A DNA stretch of 64,000 nt from Lacticaseibacillus daqingensis (GTDB taxonomy: Bacteria; Bacillota; Bacilli; Lactobacillales; Lactobacillaceae). The stretch spans positions 186,001 to 250,000 of the forward strand of contig NZ_RHOH01000003.1 in NCBI RefSeq assembly GCF_003946115.1, read 5' to 3'. The translations under genes and the position numbers were made by a program. The notes beneath the pieces were generated by a model. The model was given only the letters and a program-made list of their open reading frames with translations, was not told the origin of the DNA and made no database searches. Below are positions 45,087 to 52,427 of the stretch, one piece after another; the stretch's first letter is position 1; each line of letters begins with the position of its first letter.

Positions 45087-45734
45087 ATGAAAATTCTCGT
45101 CACCGGGTTCGATCCCTTCGGCTCAGACAAGATCAACCCCGCCATCGAATCCGTCCGGCGCCTGCCGGACACCATCGCTGGTGCCACCATCATCAAGTTA
45201 GAGATCCCGACCAAGTTCGATGTCTCCGCCGCGGTAGTCAAGGAAGCCATCACCAACGAACAGCCGGATTACGTGCTAAACGTCGGCCAGGCGGGCGGCC
45301 GCTTCGGCCTGACCCCGGAGCGTGTCGCCATCAATTTTGACGACGGGCGCATCCCGGACAACGCCGGCTTCCAGCCGCTGAACCGCACCATTCACGAAGA
45401 CGGCGAAACGGCCTATTTCACTCAGCTGCCGGTCAAGGCCATGACCCGTGCCATTCGTGCCATCGGCCTGCCCGCGGCCGTGTCCACCACGGCCGGCACC
45501 TATGTCTGCAACCACATCATGTACCAGGTCCAGTACCTGCGCGACAAGCAGTTCCCCGGCATCAAGGCCGGCTTCATTCACATTCCGTTCCTGCCGGAGC
45601 AAGTGACCGAACGGCCAAACACGCCGGCCTTGTCCCTCGATGACGCGGTGCGCGGCCTGACTGCCGCCATTGAAGCCATCGTGGCACAGGACGGCAAAGG
45701 CGACATTGAAACCATCGAAGGCACCATCGCCTAA
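45087..45734 (+). CDS. pcp: Pyroglutamyl-peptidase I
   Basis: A 215-residue cysteine peptidase that removes N-terminal pyroglutamate from peptides. The catalytic triad is Glu78 (in LTPERVAIN), Cys141 (in TAGTYVCNH) and His165 (in [11 protein letters not shown]). The N-terminal [19 protein letters not shown] is diagnostic. It is cytosolic, so substrates must be imported. It closes the DUF969-DUF979-pcp operon. ATG follows AAGGAGCG. Confidence 0.97.
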   Translation: MKILVTGFDPFGSDKINPAIESVRRLPDTIAGATIIKLEIPTKFDVSAAVVKEAITNEQPDYVLNVGQAGGRFGLTPERVAINFDDGRIPDNAGFQPLNRTIHEDGETAYFTQLPVKAMTRAIRAIGLPAAVSTTAGTYVCNHIMYQVQYLRDKQFPGIKAGFIHIPFLPEQVTERPNTPALSLDDAVRGLTAAIEAIVAQDGKGDIETIEGTIA

Positions 45735-45744
45735 CGGTCCACCC

Positions 45745-45803
45745 AAAAGGCGGCCGCTCACGCGCATCGAATTGCGATGCGTGTGAGCGGCCGCCTTTGT
45801 TTG
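45745..45803. terminator. Bidirectional terminator between pcp and rpiA
   Basis: A very long inverted repeat (arms of about 24 bases with one mismatch, CAAAGGCGGCCGCTCAC-type) lies between convergent genes. Confidence 0.9.
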
Positions 45804-45828
45804 GGCCAAGGGTTAACCTAAGTTCGTC

Positions 45829-46521
45829 TTACCGCCGCGTCCAGTGCGCGATCGTGCCATTCGCCTGCGCGATCAGCACCTCATCGGTCATGCCGAGGAA
45901 CAACCCGTGCTCCACGACGCCGACCGTGCTGTCCAGGTAGCTGGCCAGCCCCTGCGGGATCGGTAGCGGGGACACGGCCAGATCGATGATCAGGTTGCCG
46001 TAATGCGTCACGTAGCGCGTGCCGTCTTCTCTCAGCCGAAATTCCGGCTGCAGGCCGGCCGCCGCAAACTTGCGGAAGTTCTGCGCCGCGCTGACCGGTA
46101 GCACCTCAACAGGTAGCGGAAAATCGCCGAGGCGGTCAACGACCTTACTTTCGTCCACGATCCACACGTTGTGGTGAGCGTTGATCGCCACGTTTTTCTC
46201 CAGCGTCAGCGCCCCGCCGCCGCCCTTGATGCCATCCAGCTGGTGGTCGACGCGGTCCGCGCCGTCCACGCACAGATCCACATGGTCCACCTCAGCCAAT
46301 TCGCTGACCGTGAACCCATTGGCTTCCAGCTGCTGCTTGCTGCGGTTCGAGGTGGTCACGATCGCCGTCAGGTTTAGCGCTTCCTCGCGGTTGCGCGCCC
46401 CCAGTGCATCAATGAAAAAAGCCACAGTCGAGCCGGTGCCCACGCCGAGCACTGTGTTCGGCTGCACCATTGCGGCGGCTTGGGTCGCCGCTTGTTGTTT
46501 CAGTTCATCTTGTGTCGTCAT
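45829..46521 (-). CDS. rpiA: Ribose-5-phosphate isomerase A
   Basis: A 230-residue isomerase joining ribulose 5-phosphate and ribose 5-phosphate. Motifs are GVGTGST (residues 26-32), the catalytic DGADRVD, and KGGGGALTLEK with the substrate-binding Lys. The true start is ATG 46521 behind ACGGAGGA; a much longer frame to 47028 is an antisense-type artefact over the RpiR gene. It has its own strong promoter. An RpiR-family regulator is encoded upstream on the same strand. Confidence 0.96.
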   Translation of the reverse strand: MTTQDELKQQAATQAAAMVQPNTVLGVGTGSTVAFFIDALGARNREEALNLTAIVTTSNRSKQQLEANGFTVSELAEVDHVDLCVDGADRVDHQLDGIKGGGGALTLEKNVAINAHHNVWIVDESKVVDRLGDFPLPVEVLPVSAAQNFRKFAAAGLQPEFRLREDGTRYVTHYGNLIIDLAVSPLPIPQGLASYLDSTVGVVEHGLFLGMTDEVLIAQANGTIAHWTRR

Positions 46522-46545
46522 GGTGTCCTCCGTTTCTATACGTTG

Positions 46546-46574
46546 ACTGTACCGGCCGCTGAGAGCGGTGTCAA
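46546..46574 (-). promoter_or_regulatory. rpiA promoter with dyad in the spacer
   Basis: On the minus strand TTGACA (46569-46574) and TACAGT (46546-46551) are exactly 17 bases apart. The spacer contains the dyad CCGCTCTCAGCGG, a candidate operator. Confidence 0.65.
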
Positions 46575-46598
46575 GCGCTCGGCGCGCCAGACTGACGC

Positions 46599-47381
46599 CT
46601 AACGTTCCAGCACATCGGCCACGGTCGAGGCCTCGGGGTGCGCCAGCAGCATCGCCCGGCGTGTGAGTTTTTCGATGATATAGATCGCCGGCGCCTGACT
46701 CGTCAGGTTCGACCCCTCCATGTCCTGCGGCGTCACGTAATAAGGCAAATTGACCGTCGACAGGCGCGCAATGGTGGAATTGCTCGAGTTCGTGATGGAA
46801 ATGACGGGCACATGATGGCGCAAAAGCTCGTTGGTGTAGCCGATCACCACCCGGTTCTCCCCCGACACCGAGCACACCACGAAAGCCATGTTGCGGTACA
46901 CGGCCTCCGGGTAGTCGAGCAAGGGGCGATTCAGTGGGTCGGACACGGCCAGCGACATGTTCACCGAGTTCGAGTAGGTGATGGCCCCGAACTCCGCCAC
47001 GATCCGACTCGTGCCACAGCCCAGCCAAAACACCTGCGCATGCCCCTTCAACAGCGCTGCGGCGCGGTCGAGCTCGCTTTGATACTTCGCGTCATCCGTC
47101 GCGTTGATGGAGCGCACGATTTCCCCCGCGTCAATGTCGCGCGGTAGCTGGTTGGGCGTGTGCTGACTCTCCGCGTAGATCTGCAACTTGGTTTTGAACT
47201 CCGCCCACCCACTGCACCCGAACTTCTGGCAAAAGCGCTGAATGCTGGCCGTGCTGCAGTACGTCGCCTCGGCCAGGTCGCGAATACGCATGAAGACCAC
47301 CGTGTCCATGTGCTGCACGATCTCGCGGTAAATGGTCATCTCAGTTTCCGTCAGCTCCGGCGTTTGCTTCGAAAAAAGCAT
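46599..47381 (-). CDS. MurR/RpiR family regulator (copy 1)
   Basis: A 260-residue regulator with an N-terminal HTH_6 domain (residues about 1-77: ELTETEMTIYREIV, then MRIRDLAEATYCSTASIQRFC) and a SIS sugar-phosphate-binding domain (FWLGCGTSRIVAEFG, then VVCSVSGENRVVIGYTNEL). ATG 47381 follows GGAGGGG; the frame continues to 47690 but into non-coding sequence. It lies between a lone PTS EIIC and rpiA and may control either. TACAAT on the minus strand near 47415 is a possible -10. Confidence 0.9.
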   Translation of the reverse strand: MLFSKQTPELTETEMTIYREIVQHMDTVVFMRIRDLAEATYCSTASIQRFCQKFGCSGWAEFKTKLQIYAESQHTPNQLPRDIDAGEIVRSINATDDAKYQSELDRAAALLKGHAQVFWLGCGTSRIVAEFGAITYSNSVNMSLAVSDPLNRPLLDYPEAVYRNMAFVVCSVSGENRVVIGYTNELLRHHVPVISITNSSNSTIARLSTVNLPYYVTPQDMEGSNLTSQAPAIYIIEKLTRRAMLLAHPEASTVADVLER

Positions 47382-47751
47382 GGTTATCCCCTCCAAAGGA
47401 TTCAATATCCCTTTCATTGTACCCGAAACGATATCACATTTCACGTTTATGTAACAGGCTGTGACAGCTCCAATGAACTCGTCCCCAATGGTCCATACCC
47501 ACTGCGCACAAACGCCGGTGCAGACCCATGCAGGCGGACAGTCCCCGCACCAATCACACAAAATTGGTCCGCTTGTTCCTCGTGAAACAAGCGTGAGCAG
47601 GGCGCCGATTAGGTGATCGCACGACGCTGGCCAGATACTTATCCCATGTTTGCACAACCGATTGCGACGCCTGGCGCACGCGCCAAGCAATCACGTCTAT
47701 GCTGCGGCGCTTACTTCTTTCCGCCCTTCGTCGCGCGCTGCGCTGAAACCA
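47382..47751. other. Gene-free stretch upstream of the RpiR gene
   Basis: No convincing gene is seen. Small dyads include ACCAAT...ATTGGT (about 47549-47568), CTTGTT...AACAAG with flanking GC pair (about 47572-47593) and GGCG/CGCC near 47675. The second resembles an operator of palindromic type for the SIS-domain regulator, but this is speculative. The fragment is GC-rich with no repeats of note. Confidence 0.4.
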
Positions 47752-47783
47752 AAAAGGCGGCTCCCGCTAAGGGAACCGCCGAG
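47752..47783 (-). terminator. Terminator of the PTS EIIC gene
   Basis: GGCGGTTCCC and GGGAGCCGCC form a stem followed on the minus strand by five T residues, directly after the EIIC stop. Confidence 0.85.
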
Positions 47784-47790
47784 CGCAAGC

Positions 47791-49074
47791 TTAGGCGTTT
47801 TGAGCCGCAGCTTCTGCGTCTTTCTTGTTTTGAACCACCGTTGCCATGACAACGAATGGTGCGTAGATGACAACCGAGAGCAGCAGGTTGACCGCTGCGA
47901 TCACACCACCCTGCCAGCTGGCCGTGGAGATGATCCCCCCGATGATCGGTGGCGTTACCCAAGGCGCCATGACGGTACATGCCGGCATGAAGCCACTCGC
48001 CGTTGCGAAGTACGCGATGGTGATGGAGACCATTGGCACCAGCACGTATGGGATCAACAGGATCGGGTTCAAGACGATTGGCAGGCCAAAGGTCAATGGC
48101 TCGTTGATGTTGAACAGCCCTGGGGCAAAGGACAAACCGGCAATGGACGTGTAGGCTTTGTTCTTGCGGGCAAACAGGAAGATGGCGATGATCAAACCGA
48201 TGGTCAGGCCGGTCCCACCTTGGTTGACGAAGGAATCAAACAGCGGCTTGTTGACGATGTAAGGAATCTTTTCGCCTGCCTTCAGCGCAGCGGCGTTGGC
48301 CGCGATCGCTGGGGCGTTGATGGTCTGCATGAATGGGTCGATCATGTTAGCCCCGTGCAGCCCGAAGAACCACAGGAATGGGGTGATGAACGCCAGCAGC
48401 AGCGCAGTTGGGTAGGTGTTGGCCATGCCCATGAATGGCTGTTGAACGGCGGCGTAGAAGCTCGTCACAAGGTTTTCAACGTGCGCGGCCTGGAAGAAGG
48501 TCGTGATCAACCCGAGAACGGACATCGTGATCATGCTTGGTAGCAGGGCGGCAAAGGAAGTCGCAACTGCAGGTGGGACACTGTCGGGCATCTTGATGAC
48601 CAACTTGGGGTTGGAATAGAGACGCCGGAACATTTCGGTTGAAATAATGGCAACTAACAAAGCAATGAACAGACCTGAGCTATCCATGCCGGCGGCCCCG
48701 CCGACAACGAAAAAGGAACCCAGGCTGGTGACACCAGCAGCCGCAGCGCTTGTCCCGTAAGACTTCGCCAGGTTGTAGGCCACCATGAAGGCAATCAGGA
48801 CACCCAGAACCGCGAACGTCCCATTCCAGAGGTTGCCCCCAAAGGTCGTCCAGATAAAGGCCCCACCCTTGATCTTCTCACTGAAGATCTTGTTCATGAG
48901 ATCTTGGTAACCTGGAATTGGCAGGTTGTTGATCAACGTGGCAAACGCCCCGAGAATCATCAATGGCATCGTTGCCGCGAACGCGTCACGAATCGCGACC
49001 AGGTGCCGCTGGTTACCGATCTTAGCAGCGATCGGTAAGAAGTGCTTTTCCATGAATGCAATAAACCCTTGCAT
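47791..49074 (-). CDS. Stand-alone PTS EIIC (lactose/cellobiose family)
   Basis: A 427-residue membrane permease subunit of the Lac/Cel PTS family, with about ten hydrophobic segments. MEKHFLPIAAKIGNQRHLVAIRDAFAATMPLMI at the start, FLWFFGLHGANMIDPFMQ, and LFNINEPLTFGLPIVLNP near the substrate site are diagnostic. No EIIA or EIIB is adjacent, so it must use subunits encoded elsewhere, as is usual for such orphan EIICs in lactobacilli. Beta-glucosides or chitobiose-type sugars are likely. A candidate cre and an extended -10 lie upstream. An RpiR regulator is just downstream. Confidence 0.92.
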   Translation of the reverse strand: MQGFIAFMEKHFLPIAAKIGNQRHLVAIRDAFAATMPLMILGAFATLINNLPIPGYQDLMNKIFSEKIKGGAFIWTTFGGNLWNGTFAVLGVLIAFMVAYNLAKSYGTSAAAAGVTSLGSFFVVGGAAGMDSSGLFIALLVAIISTEMFRRLYSNPKLVIKMPDSVPPAVATSFAALLPSMITMSVLGLITTFFQAAHVENLVTSFYAAVQQPFMGMANTYPTALLLAFITPFLWFFGLHGANMIDPFMQTINAPAIAANAAALKAGEKIPYIVNKPLFDSFVNQGGTGLTIGLIIAIFLFARKNKAYTSIAGLSFAPGLFNINEPLTFGLPIVLNPILLIPYVLVPMVSITIAYFATASGFMPACTVMAPWVTPPIIGGIISTASWQGGVIAAVNLLLSVVIYAPFVVMATVVQNKKDAEAAAQNA

Positions 49075-49114
49075 TAACTCTTCCCCCTATTTTGCGCCCC
49101 GACGCAAGCGGCTT

Positions 49115-49160
49115 CGGAAGCGCTTATGCTTTAATGATTCCGCTTACAGGAATAGTTATA
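49115..49160 (-). promoter_or_regulatory. Promoter and candidate cre of the EIIC gene
   Basis: On the minus strand TGTTATAAC (49155-49163) is an extended -10. CGGAAGCGCTTATG (49115-49128, plus strand) matches the core of a catabolite-response element, 20-odd bases into the transcript, where CcpA would act as a roadblock. Confidence 0.45.
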
Positions 49161-49260
49161 ACATCAGCCCAAAATTAAAAACATGATACTTGTGACAATT
49201 CCCTGTTACATGGGTACTAATCTGATAGATACGTACGCATCATGACAACCCGACCAAAAA

Positions 49261-49303
49261 ACGGGGATCGTCAAAGGCCACACAGCCCTTTGACGATCCC
49301 CGC
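49261..49303 (-). terminator. Terminator of the TauE/SafE gene
   Basis: A 16-base perfect stem (CGGGGATCGTCAAAGG and its complement) followed by six T residues on the minus strand. Confidence 0.9.
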
Positions 49304-49313
49304 CGATTACCGC

Positions 49314-50096
49314 TCACCCGAGCAGCAGCATCACCCCGTTATATGCGTTGATCACGATCACCGTGAGTAGCATCAACTGAAACACCAGCGTCACCTTTTC
49401 ACCCGACAGGAGATGGGAAAGGAGCGACCCAACGTAACCGCCGATAATAGCCGCGGGAATGATAAACCACAGCCTGCTCAGGTCGATTCCGATTAAGTCC
49501 CCACCCAAGACCAGGCTCGCCAGCTTAGATAACTGGGAAAAGAAAATCGTGCAAATCGAGTACACCGTGGCGTCCTTGATGGGCATCCCAAACATCAGCA
49601 TCAACAGCGAGACATTGATGGGGCCGCCACCGATGCCGAGAAAACTCGCGAAAAAGCCCAGCAACAGGCCGCACAACAAGAAGTACCCGGCGTGGCGCAA
49701 ACCCCAGCTCGACCACTGCAGCCGCGTGTAAGCTAAAGCAAAAATCAACGTCAGAATGGTGACCGCGATCTGAACCGCCAAAGCCGTGTGGTCAGAGGTC
49801 GCGGCCAGTAAGGCGGTCAGCGCCTCCTTCCCACCGTAGCCGCCCAGTAACGCCCCGAGGGCGATCACCGCCACCTTGCGAAAATTGAGCGCCACCCCGT
49901 GTTGCACCTGCTTGATCGTCGACACCAAAGACATCGTGAACACCGCCACCGCCGAGTAAAACGAAATGGCCGCCACGGTATCCACGCCGATCGCGTCAAA
50001 CACGGGTTTAATGAGGACACCGCCGCCCATACCCGACACGGCACCCAATGAGTTGGCCACGACAATCACCGCAAAATACAGAATTCCAATCAGCAC
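49314..50096 (-). CDS. TauE/SafE family permease
   Basis: A 260-residue protein with seven or eight hydrophobic segments. The two internal repeats each carry the family motif: GAVSGMGGGVLIKPVF near the N-terminus and ASFLGIGGGPINVSLL in the second half. The start is GTG 50096 behind AGAGGA; a nearby ATG is out of frame. Members export sulfite, sulfonates or organic anions. It is 74 bases after murQ but a terminator lies between. MurQ releases D-lactate, so an anion efflux role is an attractive but unsupported idea. Confidence 0.87.
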   Translation of the reverse strand: MLIGILYFAVIVVANSLGAVSGMGGGVLIKPVFDAIGVDTVAAISFYSAVAVFTMSLVSTIKQVQHGVALNFRKVAVIALGALLGGYGGKEALTALLAATSDHTALAVQIAVTILTLIFALAYTRLQWSSWGLRHAGYFLLCGLLLGFFASFLGIGGGPINVSLLMLMFGMPIKDATVYSICTIFFSQLSKLASLVLGGDLIGIDLSRLWFIIPAAIIGGYVGSLLSHLLSGEKVTLVFQLMLLTVIVINAYNGVMLLLG

Positions 50097-50114
50097 ATTA
50101 TTCCTCTTTTCTAT

Positions 50115-50150
50115 CAAAAAAGCCTCGTCAGCAAATCCGCTCACGAGGCT
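50115..50150 (-). terminator. Terminator after murQ
   Basis: AGCCTCGT and ACGAGGCT form a stem followed on the minus strand by six T residues, within the murQ-TauE gap. Confidence 0.8.
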
Positions 50151-50170
50151 GCCTTCAATTGAATTAAATG

Positions 50171-51055
50171 CTAGTCAAGCACCTTAGAGACCTGATAATC
50201 GTTGGCGTCCAGCAGCTCAACCGCCGCGTCATAGGCCAACGCTTTGCGCTTCATCACGATGGCTGCCGCCACGTTCTGGTGCGCGGCGGCCAGTAGTGCC
50301 GTAGCCGTCGGTTCATCCAACGCCAGAACTTGCATCAAAATACCCGTGGCCCGGTGAACGAGCTTCTCATTGGTTGGCTGAACGTTGATCATCAGATTCT
50401 CATAGACGTAGCCCATGCGCACCATTACCCCGGTTGAAATGGTGTTTAGGACCATTTTTTCCGCGGTCCCGGCCTTCATCCGTGTCGAGCCGGTAATGGA
50501 TTCCGGCCCGACCACTGGGGCAATCGCGATCTGCGCAATGGCGGACATCTGGTTGCCTTCAGTGCACGTGACGGATACCGTCAGTGCCCCGATCTGATTC
50601 GCGTACTCAAGCCCACCGATCGCGTACGGCGTTCGGCCGCTTGCCGCGATAGCAATCACGGTATCGTTCGGTGTCAGGACCACACGGGTCAAGTCGGCAA
50701 TCGCCAAGTCCTTGGAATCCTCAGCGCCTTCAACGGCCTCGTACATCGCCTTTTGACCGCCAGCGAGTAGCCCAAACGCACGCTTTGGGGAAACGCTGTA
50801 CGTTGGGGTCAACTCGATAGCATCAAGCGCACCTAGGCGTCCAGACGTCCCGGCGCCCATGTAGATGATCCGGCCGCCATCCTTGAACCGGCCCGTGATG
50901 GCTTCGATGGCTTGACCGATTGCTTCCGTCTGCGTCGCCACAGCGGCCGCCACCTTGGCGTCCTCTGCATTGATCAATTGTGCGATGCCCACACCGTCTA
51001 ACTCATCGATATGCATCGTATTCTGATTTCTTGATTCTGTCGTTAACTGAGTCAC
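50171..51055 (-). CDS. murQ: N-acetylmuramic acid 6-phosphate etherase
   Basis: A 294-residue SIS-domain lyase that splits MurNAc-6-phosphate into GlcNAc-6-phosphate and D-lactate. The SIS phosphate site GAGTSGRLGALDA, the ELTPTYSVSP segment, AIAASGRTPYAIGGLEYA and GSTRMKAGTAEKM are all characteristic. It is the last gene before the terminator in the mannose-type PTS operon, 26 bases after the MurR-like regulator. The product would feed the amino-sugar pathway; nagA and nagB are not in the window. Confidence 0.97.
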   Translation of the reverse strand: MTQLTTESRNQNTMHIDELDGVGIAQLINAEDAKVAAAVATQTEAIGQAIEAITGRFKDGGRIIYMGAGTSGRLGALDAIELTPTYSVSPKRAFGLLAGGQKAMYEAVEGAEDSKDLAIADLTRVVLTPNDTVIAIAASGRTPYAIGGLEYANQIGALTVSVTCTEGNQMSAIAQIAIAPVVGPESITGSTRMKAGTAEKMVLNTISTGVMVRMGYVYENLMINVQPTNEKLVHRATGILMQVLALDEPTATALLAAAHQNVAAAIVMKRKALAYDAAVELLDANDYQVSKVLD

Positions 51056-51081
51056 AACGGTCTCCTACTTTCTACCCTTTT

Positions 51082-51927
51082 CTACGCCTTTAACTTCGAC
51101 GTGAGTTTATTCGATTCGACGATCAGATTCTGCAACTTTGGCATCTTGGCCTTCATCGTCCCGGAAAACAGGATATCTGCGACCAGCATGGAGTGCACGC
51201 GCGAGGACAAAGCGGCAAGACGGACCAGGTGCTCTGTATGGGGGATGTACAAGGCGACGTCCGTCACCCGCGCCAGCGGGGAATCCGGATCACTCAACAC
51301 ACTGATGACCGGTGTGTGCCGTTTTCGAGCGGCCTCCGCACCGACGATCACTTCTTTGGTTAAGCCCGAGTACGAGAAGCAGACAATTACGTCTTTGGGC
51401 GTGCTTTGCATCGAGAACTCTAGGTTCATGTGCGTATCCGTCTCGTAAAAGGTAGTCTTACCGTATCGGTTAAGCCGGTGGTACAAGTCGTACGCAACCA
51501 GGCCAGACGTCCCGACCCCGAGCAGGTAAACGCGTTGCGCGTTGGCCAACAGCTGACAGGCCTCATCAATGGCCTGAATACTTAAGGTTTCGCGAATGCC
51601 TTGCGTGGACTCGCGATATAACTGAATGACCTTATCTTCGAGCGTCTCCGCCGTATCGTCCGGGCCGATGACCAAGTCAACGGCGTGGGAGTTGTATTCC
51701 ACCTGCTGCGCGAGGTACACCCGCATTTCTTCCATGCCGCTATACCCTAGCACCCGGGCAAAACGCACGATGGTGGCGGCGCTTGCCCCGACCTGCTGCT
51801 CCAGGTCATGGGTGGACAGTTCAATGAACTGCTTAGGGTCTTTAAGCATGGCGTCCGCAATTTTCTTTTGGCCCTTACTTAACGCTTGGTATTGTTGATT
51901 GATCCGATCGAATAGAATAATAATCAC
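51082..51927 (-). CDS. MurR/RpiR family regulator (copy 2)
   Basis: A 281-residue regulator with an HTH_6 domain (ALSKGQKKIADAML, then VGASAATIVRFARVLGYSGM) and a SIS domain (VYLLGVGTSGLVAYDL; CFSYSGLTKEVIVGAEAARK). Beside murQ, it is the probable MurNAc-6-phosphate- or sugar-phosphate-responsive regulator of the operon; E. coli MurR responds to that compound. The start is GTG 51927, immediately after the EIIB stop codon with no gap, so translation is probably coupled; the ribosome site is weak. Confidence 0.9.
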   Translation of the reverse strand: MIIILFDRINQQYQALSKGQKKIADAMLKDPKQFIELSTHDLEQQVGASAATIVRFARVLGYSGMEEMRVYLAQQVEYNSHAVDLVIGPDDTAETLEDKVIQLYRESTQGIRETLSIQAIDEACQLLANAQRVYLLGVGTSGLVAYDLYHRLNRYGKTTFYETDTHMNLEFSMQSTPKDVIVCFSYSGLTKEVIVGAEAARKRHTPVISVLSDPDSPLARVTDVALYIPHTEHLVRLAALSSRVHSMLVADILFSGTMKAKMPKLQNLIVESNKLTSKLKA

Positions 51928-52404
51928 CTAATTCATAAATGTTGTAATCGATGCATCACTCTCGTTAGGCACCATTTGAGCGGTTATCTTGACACCAGAT
52001 TGAATCAGTTCGTTGATATCGTCAACATCTTTTTGATCCAGGTACACCGAATTCTTGATCGGCTTCGCATCACCATGAGGCGCAATGTTCCCAACGTTAA
52101 AGGCCTTAAGCCCAATTCCGCCGTCGATCAACGCCTTCATATCCGCAATGTTTTTGGTGATCAAGAAAGCGTGGTCGCCCTCATACTTCCCATTCGAAAT
52201 GTTCGTGATCGCGCGGTTGATCCCGAGGATCGAGAGCTTCACGCCCACTGGCTTGGCCAGCTTGAGCGCGCCGATCTGAAGTTCATCGTGGACCGCCTCA
52301 TCATTGGCCACAATAATCCGATCCGCCCCGACCATCCGGGTCCACACGGTCGCAACTTGACCGTGGATCAATCGCTCATCTACACGTGCGCTTACTACTG
52401 TCAT
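51928..52404 (-). CDS. PTS EIIB, mannose/fructose/sorbose family
   Basis: A 158-residue cytosolic phosphotransfer protein. The phospho-acceptor is His14 in the signature RLIHGQV. IIVANDEAV, LKLAKPVGVKLSIL and FNVGNIAPHGDAKPIKNSVYL follow as in ManX/LevE-type EIIBs. It works with the EIIC and EIID genes upstream; the EIIA is not encoded in this operon. It sits between the phosphodiesterase-like gene and the regulator. ATG has GAGGTGA upstream. Confidence 0.95.
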   Translation of the reverse strand: MTVVSARVDERLIHGQVATVWTRMVGADRIIVANDEAVHDELQIGALKLAKPVGVKLSILGINRAITNISNGKYEGDHAFLITKNIADMKALIDGGIGLKAFNVGNIAPHGDAKPIKNSVYLDQKDVDDINELIQSGVKITAQMVPNESDASITTFMN

Positions 52405-52427
52405 GCAATCACCTCATTAATTCCTAG

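Noticed and set aside
45829-47028. A 399-codon version of rpiA
   Set aside because: The extra 169 codons overlap the RpiR gene in another frame; rpiA has its own promoter, ribosome site and the family N-terminus at 46521.
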